Below, in pieces: positions 24,626-31,506 of a DNA stretch of 34,437 bases. Origin of the DNA: JALHVH01 sp964544265 (lineage in GTDB: Bacteria > Acidobacteriota > Aminicenantia > Aminicenantales > Saccharicenantaceae). Below the pieces are notes generated by a model. That model was not told the origin of the DNA and ran no database searches. It worked only from the letters and a program-made list of their open reading frames with translations. How positions within the stretch are numbered: position 1 is the first letter of the stretch; each line of letters opens with the position of its first letter. The position numbers and the translations under genes are program-made. Location of the stretch: positions 1 to 34,437 of the forward strand of contig CAZJBD010000008.1 of NCBI GenBank assembly GCA_964544265.1. Direction: 5' to 3'.

Positions 24626-26194
24626 TCAAGGGACTTCAATCCTATGTTTTTTCATGAGCTTAAACAAACCCTGACGGGTGATCCCGATCTCCGTCGCGGT
24701 CCGGGTCCTGTGGTAGCCGCATCGGGCCAGGGCCTCACATAGAAAACGCTTTTCGAACTCGGACCTGGCCCCGCTGAGCTTGCGGGAATCGTCGGAATAT
24801 GTCTCCTGCCGGGGGTTGATTTTTGAAGAGAGGAATTCCTCCCGGATCAGGTTGTTCTCTCCAGCCATGATGAAGGAGCGCTGGACCTCATTCTGGAGCT
24901 CCCTCACGTTCCCCGGCCAGGAATAGCGAAAAAGCATCTCCAGGGCTCCCGGCGAAAAGTACGGCCTCGGCCGCCTCATTTCCCGGGCATATCGTTCGGC
25001 AAAGTGATTGATGAGCGGCAGAAGATCGTCCCTCCTTTCTCTTAGGGGCGGCAGCTCAATAGGGATGATCTTCAGACGATAATAGAGGTCTTCGCGAAAG
25101 CGGGCCTCACGGACCTCTTCATCGAGGTCCTTGTGGGTGGCGCTCACCCAGCGAACGTCCACGGTTCGGGTTCGGGTCTCGCCGAGCCTCCGGATCGCGC
25201 CATCCTCGAGGACGCGGAGCAGCTTCGCCTGGAGAGGAAAGGTCAGGTCCCCGATCTCATCCAAGAAGAACGTCCCGCCGTTTGCGTCCTCGATCAAGCC
25301 GACCTTGTCTCGCGCAGCGCCCGTGAATGCGCCTCGGGCATAGCCAAAAAGCTCGCTTTCCAGGAGGTTATCGGGGATAGCCCCGCAATTGACAGCAACG
25401 AATTTCCCGGTCTTCCTGGAGCCCGTTTCATGGATGGTCCGGGCCACCAGCTCCTTTCCGGTACCGCTTTCACCGGAGATAAAAACGGGGGCGCTGCTGT
25501 TCTTGACCCGGTCGACAAGGGTTCTCACCCGCAGGAAGCGGGCGTCCTGCCCGACCAGCAAGGGCATCCGGCCATTGCCGTTGCCGCCGCCGACAGGAGA
25601 GCAAGTCAACTTGGAGGGGGAACCCGCTTCGCGTTTCCCCCTTCCAACGTTCGCTTCGCTCTCTGCCTCCCTTTCTCGGGCGGGGCATGAAACCTCGCCC
25701 TGCGACCAAGAGGGCATACCCCCTTGGATCCCCCGACGAGCGGTTTCCTGGGTCAGGACCCGGGGCATATCGCCGCTCGTCGATGTTGAGGCCAGGATGT
25801 GGTTTAAAAAACCTGCCGCCGCTGCGAAGAGTTCAAGGTCGCCGGCATTAAACCGCGGCTCGGCGACCGTCCTATCCATGTAGAAAACGCCGCTGATCCG
25901 CCCCCCCGCGAAAAGAGGCAGGCAGAGTGCGCTTGCCAGTTCCTTCGCCCGGACCGAAGGATGTTCCCCAAACAAAGGGTGGGCTCCGAAGTCGCGAATA
26001 AGGAGTGGCTGTCCGGCCTCGACTACCCTCCCGACAATATCCCGGCAAACTTCGCGGTCGGCCTCCCAGTCTATTCCCCTAGAGTGTCTGACGCGCAGGC
26101 TGCCAGCCTCATCGGACAGAACGACCAATGAGCGCCCCGAGGGGATCTCTTCAAGGACAAGCTCCAGAACCTTTAAAAAAAGGGAGTTTTTCAT
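24626..26194 (-). CDS. Sigma-54-dependent transcriptional activator with GAF domain
   Basis: 522 residues. The order is GAF sensor domain (about 1-140), a long low-complexity linker (about 141-210), a sigma-54 AAA+ domain with Walker A GESGTGKE near 238-245 and GAFTGA at 288-293, and a C-terminal Fis-type helix-turn-helix (about 478-522). It should bind upstream of a sigma-54 promoter and open it in response to a GAF ligand. ATG 26194 is chosen because the GAF domain starts there; the frame remains open to a TTG at 26242. The linker is encoded by DNA rich in inverted repeats (25611-25727). It lies 54 bases downstream of the radical SAM gene on the same strand. No sigma-54 promoter was recognised nearby. 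Confidence 0.92.
   Translation of the reverse strand: MKNSLFLKVLELVLEEIPSGRSLVVLSDEAGSLRVRHSRGIDWEADREVCRDIVGRVVEAGQPLLIRDFGAHPLFGEHPSVRAKELASALCLPLFAGGRISGVFYMDRTVAEPRFNAGDLELFAAAAGFLNHILASTSTSGDMPRVLTQETARRGIQGGMPSWSQGEVSCPAREREAESEANVGRGKREAGSPSKLTCSPVGGGNGNGRMPLLVGQDARFLRVRTLVDRVKNSSAPVFISGESGTGKELVARTIHETGSRKTGKFVAVNCGAIPDNLLESELFGYARGAFTGAARDKVGLIEDANGGTFFLDEIGDLTFPLQAKLLRVLEDGAIRRLGETRTRTVDVRWVSATHKDLDEEVREARFREDLYYRLKIIPIELPPLRERRDDLLPLINHFAERYAREMRRPRPYFSPGALEMLFRYSWPGNVRELQNEVQRSFIMAGENNLIREEFLSSKINPRQETYSDDSRKLSGARSEFEKRFLCEALARCGYHRTRTATEIGITRQGLFKLMKKHRIEVP
25611..25727. repeat. Cluster of three inverted repeats inside the activator gene
   Basis: Three imperfect palindromes follow each other within coding DNA. 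The first has arms at 25611-25627 and 25631-25647, about 15 pairs with a bulge. The second is GGGCGGGG (25678-25685) with CCTCGCCC (25693-25700), 7 of 8 pairs. The third is CCAAGAGGG (25706-25714) with CCCCCTTGG (25719-25727), 8 of 9 pairs. They encode the linker at residues 156-195 without breaking the frame. The composition resembles intergenic palindromic repeats rather than coding sequence, so an in-frame insertion is likely. Confidence 0.6.
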
Positions 26195-26248
26195 CGCTCG
26201 TCCGCAAAACAGATAACGCCCCCGCTCAGAGAATTTTCTCAATAATTC

Positions 26249-27928
26249 CTATCTGAACGTGAGGCGTCTGAAAAGATGAACGAGGATGGTCTTGAATGAG
26301 TGCCTGCTGTAAAAAAGGGCGGGAATCGTTTTGAGCATGAGCCGTCTGAAAAAAAGATCGAGAATCGTCTCGCCCTTCGTTTCGTGGCGGCCCGTAAACA
26401 GGCCTCGCAACAAACGAACAACGCGGAGCGGGCGAAAGAGGAACGTCGTGCCATAAAAGAGAGCGTAGCCAAGAAATTGATAAATCCGAAGCACCTGCCG
26501 GTTGAAATGCTCCGAGCAGGAGCCTATGGAAGAAAACTCCACATAATTCAGGGAGAGAAACCACGGATCCGTATAGATTCCCGGCAGCCGGCCCTCGTCC
26601 CGCAGCCGTTCAAATAGGGCTGTGCCGGGATAAGGAGAAAAGGGATAAACCGATGTGTCGTGCACCCCCAGCCAGCTCATTTCCAGAATTAGCTTGAAGG
26701 TTTTCCACACATCGCGACGGGTCTCGCCCGGGAATCCGAGCATAATATTGCACTTAACCTTAAGCCCTTCCCTCAGGCAATCTCGCATAGACCTTTTCAT
26801 GCGCGCGATATTGACCGTTTTATGAATCCGTCTGAGCGTCTGAGGCGAACCGCTTTCAGGGGCAAATCCCATGGTAAAGCAGCCGCTTGCGGCCAGCGCC
26901 CGGGCCACCTCGCGATCCACGGCTTCCGGCCGCGTTCCAATGGGAATCTGCCAGGAGATTTTGAGATTGCGTCGAATGATTTCATCGGCAAAGGCGAGGA
27001 TCCACTTTTTGTCGATAATGGTGTTTGGGTCAAAAAACTGAATATCGGTAACCCCATAACGCTTCATGTAGAATTCGAACTCGTCAAGCACCAGGCTCGG
27101 ATTCCGGGGAATCCAGAGCGGCGTCCACATGTAAACATTGGAGCAAAAACCGCATTGGAAAGGGCATCCTCGCGTGGCCAGCATGGGCATGGACCTTCCA
27201 TGAAGAGTGGCCAGGCCAAGGTTCAGGCTCAAGTAGCTCTCCAAGGGGATCAAATCCCAGGCGGGCCAGGGAATATCGTCTACGTTCCGGATGCGTCCTC
27301 GCGGACCGTTTCGTTTGATCGCGCCCTCACGGCCTCGATAAACGAGGCCGGAGACCTCGTCCAGAGATGCGGAAGAGGAAACGCGCTCCAGGAGTTCCAG
27401 AAAAGTCACCTCCCCCTCTCCCAAGACACAGGCTGCAAGCTCCGGGCAACTCTCCAGGCTCTTCTCCGGAATCGCGGTGAAGTGCTCTCCTCCCCCCACC
27501 AGCAAGCTCCCTGGCCAAGCCCTTTTGAGGATGCGGACGAGCTGGTGAGCATATGGCCACTCACAGGAATACATGCAGGATATCCCAATAACATCGGGTT
27601 CAGGCTGGATTCGCCCGGCGATTTCTTCAAAGGTCAGGCCGCGCAAAAGCGTTGAGTTTTTCCAAAGCCGGGGTTTCTGGAGCCCTTCGCCAACTCCGTC
27701 CACAACCTGGACGTGATGGCCCGCCTCGCGCACCGCAGCCGCCAGATAGGCCAGGCCCAAGGGCGGCGTGAGAGGAGCGGCCACGGCATAGCGGGAAACG
27801 AGGGATGGGGGGCGCACCAAGGCCACTTTCAAGGGCCGCGCCGTTTTCCATCCCCGGGAGAATTGGATTGAAGGTCGCGTGCGCAGAGGATTCCCGGGGG
27901 CGGCGGCAGAAGACGGCGTTGAGCTCAT
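26249..27928 (-). CDS. Radical SAM protein with cobalamin-binding-like N-terminal domain
   Basis: 559 residues. Residues about 34-190 resemble the B12-binding domain found before many radical SAM cores. The radical SAM cluster motif C-x3-C-x2-C is C255, C259, C262 (GCPFQCGFC), followed by an elongator-protein-3-like barrel with GFAPESGS and NIMLGFPGET motifs. The usual DxHxxG cobalamin His motif reads DGVGEG here, so base-off B12 binding is doubtful. The C-terminal 100 residues are hydrophobic and basic. Relatives modify hopanoids, lipids or natural products; the substrate here is unknown. ATG 27928 lacks a Shine-Dalgarno sequence and lies next to a very AT-rich stretch (27929-27975). The sigma-54 activator gene follows. 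Confidence 0.88.
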   Translation of the reverse strand: MSSTPSSAAAPGNPLRTRPSIQFSRGWKTARPLKVALVRPPSLVSRYAVAAPLTPPLGLAYLAAAVREAGHHVQVVDGVGEGLQKPRLWKNSTLLRGLTFEEIAGRIQPEPDVIGISCMYSCEWPYAHQLVRILKRAWPGSLLVGGGEHFTAIPEKSLESCPELAACVLGEGEVTFLELLERVSSSASLDEVSGLVYRGREGAIKRNGPRGRIRNVDDIPWPAWDLIPLESYLSLNLGLATLHGRSMPMLATRGCPFQCGFCSNVYMWTPLWIPRNPSLVLDEFEFYMKRYGVTDIQFFDPNTIIDKKWILAFADEIIRRNLKISWQIPIGTRPEAVDREVARALAASGCFTMGFAPESGSPQTLRRIHKTVNIARMKRSMRDCLREGLKVKCNIMLGFPGETRRDVWKTFKLILEMSWLGVHDTSVYPFSPYPGTALFERLRDEGRLPGIYTDPWFLSLNYVEFSSIGSCSEHFNRQVLRIYQFLGYALFYGTTFLFRPLRVVRLLRGLFTGRHETKGETILDLFFRRLMLKTIPALFYSRHSFKTILVHLFRRLTFR

Positions 27929-28009
27929 TTTAATCTGATATTTAAATTAAAAATAACAACTTATAGTATATCAGAAGCCCCTACCCAATTCCAACCGCTC
28001 CCGGAGGGC

Positions 28010-28052
28010 GGAAGCCTCTCTTCTCATGCGATTAAGACAATGGCGCAGGGGC
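28010..28052 (+). repeat. Copy 1 of a 43-nt dispersed repeat
   Basis: This 43-base segment matches 34310-34352 at 36 of 43 positions without gaps. The last 18 bases are identical (AGACAATGGCGCAGGGGC). It lies between the divergent radical SAM and sigma factor genes and is followed at once by a stem-loop. Confidence 0.75.
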
Positions 28053-28103
28053 GATGCCCGGAGCCGAAGCGGCCTGCGGCCTGGCTCGCCGGAAATTGGC
28101 ATC
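28053..28103 (+). other. Stem-loop following repeat copy 1
   Basis: GATGCC (28053-28058) pairs with GGCATC (28098-28103). Inside it CGGAGCC pairs with GGCTC-GC-CG across a two-base bulge, and GGCC-TGC-GGCC lies at the tip. No T run follows, so it is not a simple terminator. It may be the variable half of the repeat element. Confidence 0.45.
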
Positions 28104-28141
28104 CTATCCCCAAATCGTTAACATTTGCTTCCCGTTGCAGA

Positions 28142-28147
28142 TATACT
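28142..28147 (+). promoter_or_regulatory. Possible -10 box of the sigma factor operon
   Basis: TATACT ends seven bases before ATG 28155. If used, transcription would begin at or next to the A of the ATG, giving a leaderless mRNA. The -35 region (about 28119-28124, TAACAT) is poor, so an activator or an alternative sigma factor may be needed. No Shine-Dalgarno sequence precedes the start. Confidence 0.35.
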
Positions 28148-28154
28148 TATTCGG

Positions 28155-28730
28155 ATGAACGATCGTGAGAAGGAACTCGTGGACGTGGTCCTGGCCGGAA
28201 AGACGGAGGCCTTCGAGCCCCTCGTCCTTCCCTACCGCAAGTCCCTTCTCAATATCGCCCATCGAATAACCGGAAATATGGAAGACGCCAAGGAAGCCGC
28301 TCAGGAGACGTTGATGAAGGCATTCAAGTACTTGAAGAGCTACGACCCGAATAGGAGTTTCAGGAACTGGCTCTTCGGGATCCTGGTCAACGAGGCCCGG
28401 AATTTCAGGGCGGAAAGGACCAACGCTCCTCTCTCCCTTGAAACCGACGAGGGAACGGAGCGGGGCTTGGCCGCCAACGGTCCCGCACCCGGCGACGCCT
28501 ACGCGGCGGGGGAGACAAGGTCCCGACTCATGGAATGCCTGACCGTCCTGACGGCGAGGGAGAAAGAGGTCTTTCTTCTGCGCGATATCGAACAGTTGTC
28601 CATCACCGAGGCGGCAGAAATCCTAAAGATCTCGTCGATTTCGGTCCGGGTCAACCTTTCCAGGGCCAGAAAAAAGGTCAAGGAAGCCATCCTGACTGAA
28701 TGTCCTCATCTCGCGGAGGACGCCCGATGA
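28155..28730 (+). CDS. ECF-type RNA polymerase sigma factor
   Basis: 191 residues, sigma-70 family, ECF group. Region 2 is visible at about 15-85 (AQETLMKAFKYLKSYDP and FRNWLFGILVNEAR). Region 4 is at about 130-180 (LTAREKEVFLLRDIEQLSITEAAEILKI split by a short loop, then the recognition helix). It would redirect RNA polymerase to a small regulon. ATG 28155 is preferred; TTG 28125 would add ten residues. Its stop overlaps the start of an anti-sigma factor gene, as is usual for such pairs, so its activity is probably controlled by that membrane protein. Confidence 0.92.
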   Translation: MNDREKELVDVVLAGKTEAFEPLVLPYRKSLLNIAHRITGNMEDAKEAAQETLMKAFKYLKSYDPNRSFRNWLFGILVNEARNFRAERTNAPLSLETDEGTERGLAANGPAPGDAYAAGETRSRLMECLTVLTAREKEVFLLRDIEQLSITEAAEILKISSISVRVNLSRARKKVKEAILTECPHLAEDAR

Positions 28731-29398
28731 ACTGCCGGAGAGCTCGAAGGTCGATCCCCCTTCTGGCCGGGAACGACCTTCCCGAACGAAAGGCTCGCCA
28801 GCTTAGGGTTCACCTGGAGCGGTGCGAGATGTGCCGGAAAACTCTTCGCGAGTATTCGGCCGCTCTTCGCCGGGTCAAAGAACTTGCTGATCGGGAGACG
28901 GCGGCGGATTGGACGGAAGCCGAATGGCAGGCCCTAACAGCCCGGACGACCTCGGCAAGGATCGAGAAACGGCCTTTTATTTTTTCCCTGTTTGAGCCCA
29001 GGCTCATGACATTCCTCGCCCGCGGGCTTGCCATGGTCGTTGCGGCCGTCATCATCGGGCTCATTTTTTGGAATACGGTTCTGAAACCCAGGCCGAACCC
29101 TGTCGTTCCCACGCCTGCCTACGTCCGGAAACCCGAGACGGCGCCTCCGGTCCTCCCGCCAAATCTACAAAATAAAAACGATAGAAAAGAACCGGCCGTC
29201 CTTTCTCAGGAAAGGCCTATCATCGTTGTCCAAGCCCGAGAGCACGAGCGACCGGAGACGCGTCCCAAAGAGCCCGCAGGGGCAAAAAAAAACAATATCC
29301 AAGATGTGGTCTCGGTCACGCTCGTCTCTCAGGATACGGGCCTTAAGGTTGTCTGGTTCTTAAACAGAAATTTTCAATGGGTAGGAGAAGAAAAATGA
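28727..29398 (+). CDS. Membrane anti-sigma factor with zinc-finger (ZAS) domain
   Basis: 223 residues. The N-terminal zinc-binding anti-sigma motif is C3, H29, C33, C36 (Cx25Hx3CxxC). One transmembrane helix lies at about 96-116. A Pro/Lys-rich linker and a short extracytoplasmic C-terminal region ending in WFLNRNFQWV follow. ATG 28727 overlaps the sigma factor stop (ATGA), with GGAGG at 28715-28719 seven bases upstream. It should hold the sigma factor at the membrane and release it on a signal; a site-2 protease is encoded elsewhere in the window. Its own stop overlaps the next start (ATGA). Confidence 0.88.
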   Translation: MNCRRARRSIPLLAGNDLPERKARQLRVHLERCEMCRKTLREYSAALRRVKELADRETAADWTEAEWQALTARTTSARIEKRPFIFSLFEPRLMTFLARGLAMVVAAVIIGLIFWNTVLKPRPNPVVPTPAYVRKPETAPPVLPPNLQNKNDRKEPAVLSQERPIIVVQAREHERPETRPKEPAGAKKNNIQDVVSVTLVSQDTGLKVVWFLNRNFQWVGEEK

Positions 29399-30135
29399 AA
29401 AAAACCGGAATTCTCGTCCTGGTCCTGGTCGTCCTAATGGGAGCCTTTAGCTTGGCTTTCGCCCAACAGGAAAAAGCCAAGGAACCCGAGCTGAAGCAGC
29501 AAATGGTCAGGCTGAAATATGCCAGAGCCCAAGAAGTTCAGAACCTTCTGCGTCCGTATCAGAATCCCTTTGGTCATATTTCATGGGACTCCAACAACGA
29601 CAGCCTGCTGGTCATCAGCGACACTCCGGAGACCTTAGCCAAAATCTTGGCGGTCATCAAGGAGATCGACGTCAAGCCGGTCGATCTCCTCTTCACGGTC
29701 CAACTCGTCCTCGGATCGGAGGCGGGAGACTCGAAGACCGATGACATCCTCCAGAGCGATCCCCTCATCGCTGAACTAAAGAAGCTCCTCCGATATAAAA
29801 GCTTTACGCTTCTCGACTCAAACCTGATACGGACCCTGAACCAAGGAAGAGCGGAGATCAACCTCGGGAGAGATACGGAGTTCGATCTCGTCCTTCATCC
29901 CAGGTTCATCCAGGAGGAGAACAGCCGGCTCATTCAGCTGGGAGTATTTCTGAAGAGGATCGATAAAGGAGTCCAAGCGACGGCCCCGGACAAGCCCCTC
30001 ATACCAAGTGTTACGCCGCTTATTGAAACCCAGCTCACGATGAAGTCCGGCGAGAAGACGGTCGTCGGCGTCTCCAAGCTCAACGGGGGCGACAAGGGAT
30101 TGATCCTGATCCTCTCCGGCAAAGTGATCGACTGA
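29395..30135 (+). CDS. Exported protein with secretin N-domain-like region
   Basis: 246 residues. A Sec signal peptide (KK then a hydrophobic core, residues 2-20) probably ends at AFA-QQ near 22. Residues about 32-90 resemble a secretin short N-domain (NolW-like): a run on Tyr-Ala repeats, then SNNDSLLVISDTPE and an IKEIDV strand. The C-terminal half looks like a beta-rich domain with FDLVLHPRFI and a GEKTVVGVS motif similar to N-terminal regions of secretin/PilQ proteins, but no secretin pore domain is present. It may be a soluble periplasmic partner or the sensor output of the sigma/anti-sigma pair. ATG 29395 overlaps the previous stop in ATGA. Confidence 0.72.
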   Translation: MKKTGILVLVLVVLMGAFSLAFAQQEKAKEPELKQQMVRLKYARAQEVQNLLRPYQNPFGHISWDSNNDSLLVISDTPETLAKILAVIKEIDVKPVDLLFTVQLVLGSEAGDSKTDDILQSDPLIAELKKLLRYKSFTLLDSNLIRTLNQGRAEINLGRDTEFDLVLHPRFIQEENSRLIQLGVFLKRIDKGVQATAPDKPLIPSVTPLIETQLTMKSGEKTVVGVSKLNGGDKGLILILSGKVID

Positions 30136-30140
30136 TCATC

Positions 30141-30227
30141 GGGGACACAATACCAAATTCCGAATTAATTTTTTTATAAAAAAACCAGGGGGGAATTCCC
30201 TAATTCGGAAATTGGTATTGTGTCCCC
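30141..30227. repeat. 87-bp near-perfect palindrome, REP/IS200-associated-like element
   Basis: The left arm 30141-30167 and the right arm 30201-30227 are reverse complements at 26 of 27 positions. They begin and end with GGGGACACAATACC and GGTATTGTGTCCCC. The 33-base loop holds a T run, an A run and the palindrome GGGAATTCCC (30191-30200). From memory, sequences beginning GGGGACACAATAC are widespread next to IS200-like REP-associated tyrosine transposases; no such transposase gene is present here. It is probably a non-autonomous mobile palindrome. Confidence 0.75.
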
Positions 30228-30233
30228 TTTTTT
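30201..30233 (+). terminator. Probable terminator formed by the palindrome and T6 tract
   Basis: The right palindrome arm ends in GTGTCCCC followed at once by six T residues (30228-30233). On RNA from the sigma factor operon this would fold with the left arm into a long hairpin before a U tract, a rho-independent terminator layout. The large loop makes efficiency uncertain. Confidence 0.55.
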
Positions 30234-30241
30234 ATTATAAT
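30212..30241 (+). promoter_or_regulatory. Promoter of the Gfo/Idh/MocA gene, partly inside the palindrome
   Basis: TTGGTA (30212-30217) lies in the right palindrome arm. It is followed 18 bases later by a perfect TATAAT (30236-30241). Only 11 bases separate TATAAT from ATG 30253, so the leader would be about 4 nt; there is no Shine-Dalgarno sequence. Confidence 0.55.
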
Positions 30242-30252
30242 TAACGTCCCTC

Positions 30253-31506
30253 ATGATCCGCCGCGATTTCATGAAAACCGCCGTCTCTGCGGCGGCCGGT
30301 TTCGCTATCGTCCCCCGTTTCGTCCTCGGCGGCCAGGGCCGCACGGCGCCTTCGGATGAGCTAACCAAAGCCGTCATCGGCGTCGGCAGCATGGGCAAAG
30401 CGCATCTCAAATATGAAGGCTCACGGCTCCTAGCCGTCTGCGATGTCGACGCCGGCCATCTCAAGGAAGCGATCGAGACCGCTGGCCCCGGCGTCAAAGG
30501 CTACAAGGATTTCCGTGAGGTCCTCGAGCGTCCCGATATCGACATCGTCCACATCGTCACTCCTCCTCACTGGCATGCCTTAATAGCCGCTCTCGCGGCC
30601 GAGGCCGGAAAGGACATCTGGTGTGAAAAACCGATGACCCGCACGATCGGTGAGGGCCGGGAGGTTGTCGAGGCCGTCCGAGCTCGGGCCCGGATCTTCC
30701 GTATCAACACCTGGTTCCGTTTCGAGGACGATTTGTATAACTTCGGGACGGCCACCGCTCCCATCAAGAAAGCGGTCGCCAACGGCCTTTTCGGCTGGCC
30801 GCTCAAGGTGACCGTAAGCGGCATCACGGGTTTTGACTGGAAGTTCAACTGGAGCGGCAAAACATACCTGCCTCCCCATCCGATTCCCCCGGAGTTGGAT
30901 TACGACTTCTGGCTCGGTCCCGCCCCATTCAAGCCCTACCACCCGCACCGTGTCCATCAGACCTTCCGCGGCTATTGGGACTATGACGGCGGCGGGCTGG
31001 GTGATATGGGCATGCACTACCTTGACCCGGTCCAATATATTCTGGACAAAGACCGGACAAGCCCGGTTGAAATCGAGGCGGACTGTCCCCAGCAGCATCC
31101 GGACGCCTGTGGCAGCTGGCGCCGCATCCGGATGCGATATTCCGACGGCTGCGAGATCATCCTTGATGGGGAGAACCGAGACATCAACGCGCCGTTCATA
31201 GAGGGCCCCGAAGGCCGTCTCTGGCGCGGATTCAGGTCCGACATTCCGAACATCCAGGAGAAACTGGCCTCCCTCCCCGATCCGGAGCCGCAGGTCACAG
31301 ACTTCGCTCAGGCCGTGCGGACGAGGCGGAAGTTCGCCCTTAACGAAGAGAACGGCCACCGTTCCTGCACCCTCGTCAACCTGGCCAAGATCGCCGTTCG
31401 TCTGGGCCGGCCGCTTCGCTTCGATCCGGAAGCCCAGTTTTTTATTGGAGACCAAGGCGCTAATCGGTTCGTCGACGAGCCCATGCGGGCGCCGTGGAAA
31501 TTATGA
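30253..31506 (+). CDS. Tat-exported Gfo/Idh/MocA family oxidoreductase
   Basis: 417 residues. A twin-arginine signal starts at R3-R4 (RRDFMK), with a hydrophobic segment and FVLGG before the mature part. The NAD(P)-binding motif is GVGSMGKAH near 42-50. The family CEKP motif is at 124-127, and the catalytic D-x3-H is D251/H255 in GDMGMH. Members oxidise sugars or cyclitols; exported forms keep tightly bound NAD(H), like glucose-fructose oxidoreductase. The stop overlaps the start of a HEAT-DUF1080 gene in ATGA, pointing to joint action on a glycoside. Family is certain; substrate unknown, with 3-keto-sugar formation a reasonable guess. Confidence 0.92.
   Translation: MIRRDFMKTAVSAAAGFAIVPRFVLGGQGRTAPSDELTKAVIGVGSMGKAHLKYEGSRLLAVCDVDAGHLKEAIETAGPGVKGYKDFREVLERPDIDIVHIVTPPHWHALIAALAAEAGKDIWCEKPMTRTIGEGREVVEAVRARARIFRINTWFRFEDDLYNFGTATAPIKKAVANGLFGWPLKVTVSGITGFDWKFNWSGKTYLPPHPIPPELDYDFWLGPAPFKPYHPHRVHQTFRGYWDYDGGGLGDMGMHYLDPVQYILDKDRTSPVEIEADCPQQHPDACGSWRRIRMRYSDGCEIILDGENRDINAPFIEGPEGRLWRGFRSDIPNIQEKLASLPDPEPQVTDFAQAVRTRRKFALNEENGHRSCTLVNLAKIAVRLGRPLRFDPEAQFFIGDQGANRFVDEPMRAPWKL

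Noticed and set aside
28053..28103. Rho-independent terminator or riboswitch before the sigma factor
   Set aside because: A stem-loop exists, but there is no T run and no known aptamer motif; it is better explained as part of a repeat element.
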